Source: Synergistales bacterium (GTDB taxonomy: Bacteria; Synergistota; Synergistia; Synergistales; Aminobacteriaceae). From it: a stretch of 6,676 nucleotides of DNA. Numbering within the stretch: position 1 is the stretch's first letter; each line of letters opens with the position of its first letter. A model generated the notes under the pieces. The model was given only the letters and a program-made list of their open reading frames with translations, did not search any database and was not told the origin of the DNA. The DNA lies in contig BNVG01000112.1 in assembly GCA_025997935.1 (NCBI GenBank), positions 1-6,676 of the forward strand, read 5' to 3'. A program made the translations under genes and the position numbers. This document shows, piece by piece, positions 1 through 5,703 of the stretch.

Positions 1-1339
1 TTTCTTCTTCATCAGGCGAACTTTCGGGGACTGAAAAGTCAAGGGCAAACGAGAAGACGCTGCCTTTTCCCTGCTGGCTCTCGCAGCAAAGCGAGCCGCC
101 CATTAGTTTCACCAGCTCTGAGGAAACGGCGAGCCCCATGCCCATCCCGCCGTATTTCCGGGTAAACGAGCTGTTCGCTTGGGTAAATGGTTGAAACAAC
201 TTTTTTATTTCGTCGGCGGTCATGCCGATTCCGGTGTCCCGAACTTCAAACCGCGTCCGCGCCTGAGAGGCCGCGGCTTCTTGCGATACACTAATCGTCA
301 CAGTGCCGGACGGGGTGAATTTTACGGCGTTATCGATAAGCCGCAGAAGAATCTGTTCAAGACGCAACGCGTCGCCCGCCACCCTCTCCGGAACGCTGGG
401 CGAGACGTCGAATTTCAACCCTATTAATTTATCTGAAGCCTCTTTTTCCATCATGGCAAATATGTTTTTTAACACGTCACGAATGGAAAATTCAGCTTTT
501 TCGACTTTCATCTGCGTGGCGCTGATTTTGGAAAAAATCATAATATCATCTATAAGACGTAGCAGAAGCCGAGTAGAATGAACGGTCTTCTCCATGTATT
601 CGCGTTGCTTTCCGTTCAGGTCGGCGTCCGCAAGAATGTGGGCCATCCCCAAGATCGCATTCATGGGCGTACGAATTTCGTGGCTCAGGTTCGCCAGAAA
701 CTCGCTTTTTATCCTCGAGTTTTCCTCCGCCGTCTCGCGGGCTATCCTAAGCTCCTTCTCCCGCCTGTGTACCTCGCTCAGCATGGACAGATACGTGCTG
801 ACGGCCTGCACCGTCTCCAGATCTCCCCGTCCGAGACGCGGAAGGTAAGGAGGCTGCTCCACGACGCGTCCGGTTATCAAAACAGCCGTGACGTCTTTCC
901 CCGCGCTCACCGGGCAAACGATCATGTAAGGTAAGCGCAGAGCCTCACGTAATGAGCGCATTCGTTCGTCACTGTCCGCGCTCGTTATTAAAACCGACTC
1001 GCCCAACAGATCTGCGTCTAAAGCGAAGCTACGCGGGACGAGCGATTCTTCATCCAAATGGTATCCCTGCAAAATATCGACCCTGAAATGATCATCTTCC
1101 AGAACCATCACCACAGTGCGCTGCATGTTCAGCACAGCGTTGATTCTCCTGGCAATGGAGGTAAAAAGGTTATCATAGTCGACGCCGCCCCGTGAGGAAA
1201 CGGCAAACTCGGCCAACAGACCAAATCCACGGCGTTTTTGCTCCAGCTCGTGACGAATGGCTATGTTCTGGAGGTCAAGCGAGAGAATTTTGGCGGCGTT
1301 ACGTTCCGCGATAGAACGCATATATTCAAGTTCGGTCAT
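1..1339 (-). CDS. Soluble GAF-domain sensor histidine kinase, 3' end beyond the window
   Basis: Cytosolic two-component sensor kinase; 446 residues are visible and the frame stays open to the left edge, so the C-terminus is missing. No transmembrane segment is seen. Residues 1-38 are a helical, charged leader (MTELEYMRSI...); about 40-190 resemble a GAF ligand-binding domain; a signalling helix at about 190-213 leads into HisKA with the H-box SHEIRTPMN, phospho-acceptor H220. The HATPase_c domain follows, with N-box RLIDNAVKF (N337), G1 box DTGIGM (D368), F-box LFQPFTQ and G2 box GGMGMGLAVS (about 397-406). All catalytic landmarks are present; only the G2 box departs from the usual GGTGLGL. 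Visible sequence ends in an acidic linker (SSPDEEE), the place where the neighbouring kinase continues into a receiver, so a receiver may follow off-window (inference). The ATG start overlaps the FIST stop as ATGA, with no clear Shine-Dalgarno, suggesting translational coupling. Its position after a FIST gene suggests that protein as regulator. Confidence 0.93.
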   Translation of the reverse strand, partial: MTELEYMRSIAERNAAKILSLDLQNIAIRHELEQKRRGFGLLAEFAVSSRGGVDYDNLFTSIARRINAVLNMQRTVVMVLEDDHFRVDILQGYHLDEESLVPRSFALDADLLGESVLITSADSDERMRSLREALRLPYMIVCPVSAGKDVTAVLITGRVVEQPPYLPRLGRGDLETVQAVSTYLSMLSEVHRREKELRIARETAEENSRIKSEFLANLSHEIRTPMNAILGMAHILADADLNGKQREYMEKTVHSTRLLLRLIDDIMIFSKISATQMKVEKAEFSIRDVLKNIFAMMEKEASDKLIGLKFDVSPSVPERVAGDALRLEQILLRLIDNAVKFTPSGTVTISVSQEAAASQARTRFEVRDTGIGMTADEIKKLFQPFTQANSSFTRKYGGMGMGLAVSSELVKLMGGSLCCESQQGKGSVFSFALDFSVPESSPDEEE

Positions 1340-2541
1340 TTTTGCACACTAAACAGGCAAAAAACGCCCGTCCAATCCAATCCGCAGGGGCGTCCCTGAA
1401 CCCGGGCTATTTCTACCCCCGTGTACATACCGAGAATGGGAACCCGTCCGGCGACGGTTTCTTGCAAGATTACAGCGTCCTCCAAATCAATTCCCCCATA
1501 ACCGGCGGCTCGCCCCGCGCAGTCGATATATACCGCGAAAACCGGTTCGCGTCCGGCGAGCGAGTTGAAAACACGCTCGATTTTCGGCTTCATGTAGCTG
1601 TGGTCGAAACTGCGATACATTATCTGAATTTCCATTCCGGCGACAATATCAGGCTCGAACATGACTATGCCGCCGCGAGAGCTGTCTATCGCCAAACACA
1701 GGCGGCTGGCGTAATTACTTTCATGAAAAGTCCCCCATTTGTCGCCCCTGTTTATGCCGAGGAGCAAAAAGAACGGCCACGCTTCGGGAGGAATCGTCGA
1801 TTCCAACCGCTCATTTATGAACTGCACGGCCGCCCTCCCCTCTATTTCGAGGATAACCTGCCCGTCGGTTTTCGTAACCGTATAGTAACCGGTAGCCGGC
1901 TTGCAGCCGTGCATGATGACGCTGTCGATACGTATATTTCCCGAGAACGCCATAGCCAGCGCGTGGTAAGCCGTAGGCGTTTCTCCGCCGCACCATTGCG
2001 GAGTGGGAGAACAGATATAATCCCCCATCATTCCGGCGCCCGTGAGGTCTGGCAAAAATCCCATCGTTCTCTCGATGCCGGCAAGCAGACGCGTGGCCGC
2101 CAAAATCCGCACGTTTCCCTTCGTCTGGGCAATGGCGTCGTAAAAGAGCATCACGGGCGAGTCGGGAGACGTTCCAAGCGCCAATAGCCTCTCGCCTAAA
2201 CGCTCGCCCGTCTTCTCCTCGCTCTCCGTAAGCCCTCCCTCGGCTAAAAACTCGCATTTGGCGTCATCACACCATACGCAGGCTATCGCTATCTGGTCGC
2301 CCGCGTATCCGAAACGCTTATCGCTGATAACCCCAGCAGCCCCTCCGCCCACGACAGGGACATGGCCGATAACGGATACCACCGCGTCGCGCAGAACCTG
2401 AGCGTTGTGGCGGGCCGTGTAAAACATCAGGGCAAAATCGCAACCTTCGCTTCGCCCCGCGTTATGCAAAGCCTCCGTTGCCGCATCTCGCGCGGCCGTG
2501 AAAGAATTTGGATCATCGCCGTAACCTACACCTACGCGCAC
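1336..2541 (-). CDS. FIST-domain (FIST_N + FIST_C) sensory protein
   Basis: Complete 401-residue soluble protein with no membrane segment or signal peptide. The FIST_N-like part covers about residues 30-215, including VPVVGGGAAGVIS (61-73). The FIST_C-like part starts near 216 (GYYTVTKTDGQVILEIEG) and ends with YIDCAGRAAGYG (338-349, C341) and ILGMYTGVEIAR (369-380), resembling the family's conserved C-terminal blocks. FIST proteins are intracellular small-ligand sensors; the NosP subgroup binds heme and controls a partner hybrid kinase. Whether this one binds heme cannot be read from sequence. It has 11 cysteines, including C88-x2-C91-x4-C96. The start is GTG at 2541, 4 bases after the upstream kinase stop, with GGTGAG three bases before it (AAAGGG lies further upstream). 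Its stop overlaps the next kinase start. Placement between two kinases makes it a likely accessory sensor for one or both. Family assignment is firm; ligand and partner are inferred. Confidence 0.9.
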   Translation of the reverse strand: MRVGVGYGDDPNSFTAARDAATEALHNAGRSEGCDFALMFYTARHNAQVLRDAVVSVIGHVPVVGGGAAGVISDKRFGYAGDQIAIACVWCDDAKCEFLAEGGLTESEEKTGERLGERLLALGTSPDSPVMLFYDAIAQTKGNVRILAATRLLAGIERTMGFLPDLTGAGMMGDYICSPTPQWCGGETPTAYHALAMAFSGNIRIDSVIMHGCKPATGYYTVTKTDGQVILEIEGRAAVQFINERLESTIPPEAWPFFLLLGINRGDKWGTFHESNYASRLCLAIDSSRGGIVMFEPDIVAGMEIQIMYRSFDHSYMKPKIERVFNSLAGREPVFAVYIDCAGRAAGYGGIDLEDAVILQETVAGRVPILGMYTGVEIARVQGRPCGLDWTGVFCLFSVQK

Positions 2542-2545
2542 ACTC

Positions 2546-4564
2546 TCACCGCCCTTTATTATTTGGATACCGCGTTACAAAATAGGAGGCCGTCTCTATC
2601 AATGTCTTGGGATCGACCGGCTTCGCTAAATGGAAATTCATGCCTGAACTTAGCGCTTCGTCAACGTCGCTGTCGTAAGCGCAAGCTGTAACGGCTATTA
2701 TCGGAATTATTTTCGCCCACGGGGAATTAAGCGCGCGTATCGCCCGGGAGGATTCGTAACCGTCAACGTTGGGCATCATTATGTCCATCAGAATAAGATC
2801 GAAATCATCGGGCGAAGCGGCGAAAGTATCAAGCGCCTCCCGTCCGTCTTTGGCCTCCACGGTTTTGACGCCGGTTTTTTGCAGATTTTTAGCGATAATC
2901 ATCCTGTTCGCCGCTACGTCGTCGACGACGAGCGCTTTCCGTCCGTCTAAATTTATGACGGCGGCCGCGTTCGTTTCCGGCGCGGCGATAATCTTCCGGA
3001 ACGTCAGGCCGAACGAAAAGACCGAGCCGCTGCCATGTTCGCTCTTAACGTCTATATGCCCGCCCATAAGCTCTATGACGCCCTGACATATCGACAATCC
3101 GACTCCTATGCCGTCATATTCGAACGTGGCTTTATTTGCGAACTGCGCGAACGCCTTGAACAAATTCTCCCGCTGTTCGCGCCCCATCCCTATTCCGTTG
3201 TCGTGAATCTCGAAACGAACCTTGACGGAGTCGGCGGAGTTTTCGCCCACCACCGCGCGAAAACCTATTTCGCCGCCTTCGTTCGTAAACTTTATGGCGT
3301 TGTCTAACATGCTGATGATTACTTGCATGAGCCTGGCTCTGTCGCTGAAAATTTTTACATCCGCCACTTCGTCCGTATCGGAAACGTAGCGGAGTTTTTT
3401 GCTCACGCACATGCGCTCTATCAGTCTGTCGATGCTGACGCACATTTCCCCGAGGTTGAACTCTTTCTCCGTCAGCGTCAGTTTTCCCTCTTCTATGTTC
3501 GATATGTCCAAAATATCGTTCAGTATCGAGAGTAAATTTTCAGAAGACTTGCGAATTGTTTCGAGCGCGTCCCCTACCTTTTTTTCGTCGCCCGCCAAGT
3601 CCGTAGCGACATCGACCATGCCAAGCACGATGTTTATCGGCGTCCTGAGCTCGTGGCTCATCTGCGAGAGGAACATCGTCTTGGAGCGGGAAGCGACCAA
3701 AGCGACGACCTCCGCTCTTTTGAGCTCCGATATGGAAAGGTCTATTTTTTGTTCCATGGATTTTATAGCTTCGGAAAGGCTTTGCAATTCGTCATTTGTA
3801 GGGATTTTCATAGCGGTTATGTCGGAGGCGCCGCCTGTCGCCGTGTCGATTGAATTGCTGACCAGAAAATCACGGGCGGCTTTCGCCATAATATTGACCG
3901 GCTCGACTACGGTTTTTTGTACTTTTTTGAGAAAGAACACGGCAAAAAATACGGTTATCGCTATAATAACGGCGGCCAACTGCGCTAAATACACTATTTT
4001 CCCGTTTGTGATATGGGTCATCGAAAAATCAACGCCGACATATCCCTTCACTGCGCCGTCAGACCCGAAAATCGGCTCGTGAAGCACCATTAGCCACCCG
4101 AACTTTCCGTCGGGAAAGACGGGGTCGACCCGCTCGCCGCGACAGAGTTTTCGACTGAAGTCGTCGTACCCCTCGTCCCACGGGTCGAGGTGGCCAAGCT
4201 CTAATACGGCGTCTGCGGCAGGATCCGCGTCGTATATGAAATAACAACCCTCTTTCGCGGGTATAATGACGTAAAGATTGATAACATCGGTTTCCTGCCT
4301 GAGTATCCGCAGAAGGCGAAGCGTCTCGTCGTAGGCGCTGTCTTTAACTCCCGTGTCAAGATAACGGCGTAGCGAATCCCCGTCGACGATTTTGCCTGCC
4401 GTGCGGGCTACGCCTTCACCGAGCGCTATGTAATTGCGCTCCATCGAGTCTGTGTATAAATGGTATCCGACAGCTATTGTGATGACGCTCAGCGTCAAAA
4501 ACATGAAAATTATCAAAGACGTCAGCTTGCCGCCAAGCGACTTTTTTGGTTTTTTGTAACTCAA
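2546..4564 (-). CDS. Membrane-bound hybrid sensor histidine kinase (Cache-like sensor, HAMP, HisKA, HATPase, receiver)
   Basis: Complete 672-residue inner-membrane hybrid kinase. A Lys-rich N-terminus precedes TM1 (about 15-37). Residues 38-187 form a periplasmic sensor that looks single-Cache-like, ending in the typical GYVGVDFSM (174-182) and carrying C107 and C141. TM2 spans about 188-213, followed by a HAMP-like linker to about 275. HisKA has H-box SHELRTPIN (H304). HATPase_c has N-box MLDNAIKF (N422), G1 HDNGIGM (D455), F-box and G2 DGIGVGLSI (484-492, with D484 where G is usual). A C-terminal receiver (about 541-665) has the acidic pair D548/D549, phospho-acceptor D594 (LMDIMMP), T626 and K648 (AKP), so it looks fully active. 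With no output domain, phosphate probably passes to an Hpt protein or is held as a regulatory sink. Start is TTG at 4564; an in-frame TAA upstream and a GGGAGG site nine bases before it leave no better choice. First gene of the FIST operon. Confidence 0.95.
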   Translation of the reverse strand: MSYKKPKKSLGGKLTSLIIFMFLTLSVITIAVGYHLYTDSMERNYIALGEGVARTAGKIVDGDSLRRYLDTGVKDSAYDETLRLLRILRQETDVINLYVIIPAKEGCYFIYDADPAADAVLELGHLDPWDEGYDDFSRKLCRGERVDPVFPDGKFGWLMVLHEPIFGSDGAVKGYVGVDFSMTHITNGKIVYLAQLAAVIIAITVFFAVFFLKKVQKTVVEPVNIMAKAARDFLVSNSIDTATGGASDITAMKIPTNDELQSLSEAIKSMEQKIDLSISELKRAEVVALVASRSKTMFLSQMSHELRTPINIVLGMVDVATDLAGDEKKVGDALETIRKSSENLLSILNDILDISNIEEGKLTLTEKEFNLGEMCVSIDRLIERMCVSKKLRYVSDTDEVADVKIFSDRARLMQVIISMLDNAIKFTNEGGEIGFRAVVGENSADSVKVRFEIHDNGIGMGREQRENLFKAFAQFANKATFEYDGIGVGLSICQGVIELMGGHIDVKSEHGSGSVFSFGLTFRKIIAAPETNAAAVINLDGRKALVVDDVAANRMIIAKNLQKTGVKTVEAKDGREALDTFAASPDDFDLILMDIMMPNVDGYESSRAIRALNSPWAKIIPIIAVTACAYDSDVDEALSSGMNFHLAKPVDPKTLIETASYFVTRYPNNKGR

Positions 4565-4573
4565 CGTCCAATG

Positions 4574-4579
4574 CCTCCC
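4574..4579 (-). promoter_or_regulatory. Ribosome binding site fixing the TTG start of the hybrid kinase
   Basis: GGGAGG on the minus strand lies nine bases before the TTG at 4564. It is the strongest Shine-Dalgarno-like match near any start in the window. It supports TTG initiation because no in-frame ATG or GTG exists between the upstream in-frame TAA and this site. Confidence 0.65.
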
Positions 4580-4605
4580 AGCTGGGTGCGCGAGAATATA
4601 CTGAA

Positions 4606-4611
4606 ATTATA
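4606..4611 (-). promoter_or_regulatory. Candidate -10 element (TATAAT) of the kinase-FIST operon
   Basis: A perfect TATAAT on the minus strand sits 42 bases upstream of the TTG start, inside GTATTATATAATTTCAG, giving a predicted leader of about 35 bases. No good TTGACA-like -35 is found at 16-18 bp; the sequence there is TCGCAT-like, and TTGCAA (minus strand) is too close at 12 bp. The overlapping TATTAT two-step alternative has a weak TTCAAT at 17 bp. It may therefore need an activator or a non-housekeeping sigma factor. The AT-rich context raises the chance of a coincidental match. Confidence 0.4.
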
Positions 4612-4686
4612 TAATACACTACGTTGCAATGCGATTGAAAGAATTAAATCGCGCGGCTTTTCCGCAAATAAAATCAAGGGTTCGCT

Positions 4687-5655
4687 CTATGCCTTGGCGC
4701 ATTTTATATTGTGCCTACGCGCGTATTGAAGCGCGCATGAGCCGGGGTTGCAATGTATTGTCAGCTCCTCGCACCCGGCAAAAGCCGAGTCGCCGATTAT
4801 CTTTACGCTGTCCGGAATTATGATGCCCGTCAGCGATTCGCACCGGGAAAACGCCGAGCCGCCGATGTTCTTCACACTGCCTGGAATTACGATGCCGGTC
4901 AGTTTTTTGCACCGTGAAAACGTGGAGTTGCCGATTATTTGCACACTGTCCGGAATTGTTACGCTCTCCATATCTTTGCACATATAAAAGGCGTAGTCGC
5001 CGATGGTCTGCACACCGCTCGGAATTGTTACGCTCGTCATCGCCTTGCATCTATAAAAGGCGTAGTCGCCGATTATCTTTACGCTGTCAGGAATCGTAAC
5101 GTTTGTCAACACTTCGCACCCGGAAAAGGCATATTCGCCAATTATCTGCACGCCGCTCGGAATTGTTACGCTCGTCATCGCCTCGCACCCGGCAAAGGCC
5201 GAGTCGCCAATTATCTGCGCGCCGCTCGGAGGTTTGATGCCCGCCAGCAAGCCGCCAATGGTTCGCGAACCTATTGTGACGTTTTTCAGCGTTATGCACT
5301 CAGAAAACGCCTTATTGCCGATGTTTCGCACAGAGGCGGGAATCGATACGCTTTTCAGCGCTTTACACGCATAAAAAGCCAATTCGCCAATGGTCTGTAC
5401 GCCGTTCAGAATTTTGACGCTTTCCAGCGCGCTGCAGTCCTTAAAAACTCTGTTGCCGATATGTTTTATCCCCTCTGACACCACGACGCGCGGAATGTTG
5501 ACGCAATGCTCGAACGCCGCGTCGCCTATCATATAGACCGGTGAGCCGTCGATTGAGTTGGGTATCACAATTTCCGGTTCGTCGAAGCCTATAAATTTTT
5601 TCAGGATAATTCCGTCAGCCGTTTTTTCGATTTCGTAATCCGAAACATTTTCCAT
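4687..5655 (-). CDS. BspA-like leucine-rich repeat protein (LRR_5 type)
   Basis: Complete 322-residue protein built from 23-residue BspA/LRR_5 units of the form IGDxAFxxCxxLTSVTIPxSVKI. IG steps fall at residues 43, 66, 89, 112, then 149, 172, 195, 218, 241, 264 and 287: eleven regular units, with a 37-residue step at 112-149. The N-terminal cap (about 1-40, ending in a DGSPV-type turn) and C-terminal cap (CNPGSCALQYARRHNIKC) are typical, so the protein looks intact. Such repeats form a solenoid for protein or surface binding; many relatives are secreted, but this one begins MENVSDYEIE without a signal peptide, membrane segment or sorting motif, so a cytoplasmic location is the simplest reading. 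ATG start at 5655 has AGAGG about ten bases upstream (5666-5670). It lies 37 bases after the AsmA-like gene and may be cotranscribed with it. No specific partner or function can be named. Confidence 0.93.
   Translation of the reverse strand: MENVSDYEIEKTADGIILKKFIGFDEPEIVIPNSIDGSPVYMIGDAAFEHCVNIPRVVVSEGIKHIGNRVFKDCSALESVKILNGVQTIGELAFYACKALKSVSIPASVRNIGNKAFSECITLKNVTIGSRTIGGLLAGIKPPSGAQIIGDSAFAGCEAMTSVTIPSGVQIIGEYAFSGCEVLTNVTIPDSVKIIGDYAFYRCKAMTSVTIPSGVQTIGDYAFYMCKDMESVTIPDSVQIIGNSTFSRCKKLTGIVIPGSVKNIGGSAFSRCESLTGIIIPDSVKIIGDSAFAGCEELTIHCNPGSCALQYARRHNIKCAKA
4729..5529 (-). repeat. Tandem 69-bp coding repeats of the LRR gene
   Basis: Eleven regular units of 23 codons (69 bp), encoding residues 43-309, with one irregular step. 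Several units are nearly identical in DNA. The 31 bases at 5015-5045 recur exactly at 5153-5183, an offset of 138 bp (two units), and the GGCGTAGTCGCCGAT block at 4990 recurs at 5059, an offset of 69 bp. Conservation at synonymous positions between chosen units indicates recent duplication or gene conversion rather than selection on protein alone. Confidence 0.9.
5260..5271. repeat. 12-bp perfect palindrome inside the LRR gene
   Basis: GGTTCGCGAACC is a perfect 12-bp palindrome, encoding Gly-Ser-Arg-Thr (residues 129-132) on the minus strand. It sits exactly at one edge of the segment that interrupts the otherwise regular 23-residue repeat register. Confidence 0.75.
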
Positions 5656-5681
5656 GATTTACCCGCCTCTTTCACAATGAG

Positions 5682-5703
5682 TCAGAACTGAATCAGAACT
5701 GAA
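5682..5703. repeat. 11-bp perfect tandem repeat at the AsmA stop codon
   Basis: TCAGAACTGAA occurs twice head to tail (5682-5692 and 5693-5703). The copy at 5693-5703 contains the AsmA-like stop codon; the other lies in the short gap before the LRR gene. Each copy holds a small inverted repeat, TCAG-AA-CTGA. The 11-bp period is close to one helical turn, so it could be operator-like or simply a slippage duplication just after the stop, where it costs nothing. Confidence 0.7.

Larger units (their letters stand above)
4565..4686. other. AT-rich intergenic region between LRR gene and kinase-FIST operon
   Basis: The only sizeable non-coding gap in the window, 122 bases. On the minus strand it runs from the LRR stop (TAG) through a small GCGG/CCGC hairpin (4653-4665, 4-bp stem, 5-base loop, no clear U-tract), then an AT-rich stretch holding a TATAAT hexamer, then the ribosome binding site of the sensor kinase. 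It probably separates two transcription units. I see no tRNA, riboswitch-like fold or repeat in it. Confidence 0.6.

Noticed and set aside
179..934. Overlapping plus-strand frames of 82-118 codons
   Set aside because: All are antisense to the GAF kinase, whose minus-strand frame shows H, N, G1, F and G2 boxes in the right order.
1342..2187. 281-codon open frame on the plus strand
   Set aside because: It lies wholly antisense to the FIST gene, whose minus-strand protein shows clear family motifs. The plus translation is Arg/His-rich without any recognisable domain and follows from the codon use of the real gene.
3399..4082. 227-codon plus-strand open frame with hydrophobic stretches
   Set aside because: It is antisense to the HisKA-HAMP-TM2 part of the hybrid kinase. 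Its apparent hydrophobic runs are complements of the real coding sequence.
4653..4665. Hairpin GCGG-loop-CCGC after the LRR stop as a terminator
   Set aside because: The stem is only 4 bp and is not followed by a run of T on the minus strand, so an intrinsic terminator cannot be supported.
4939..5478. 179-codon open frame on the plus strand with repeated segments
   Set aside because: Its internal repetition is the mirror image of the 69-bp LRR coding repeats on the minus strand; periodic DNA keeps several frames open at once.
4729..5529. Regular repeats as a CRISPR array
   Set aside because: The period is an exact multiple of three, there are no unique spacers, and the repeats translate into a coherent LRR_5 solenoid.
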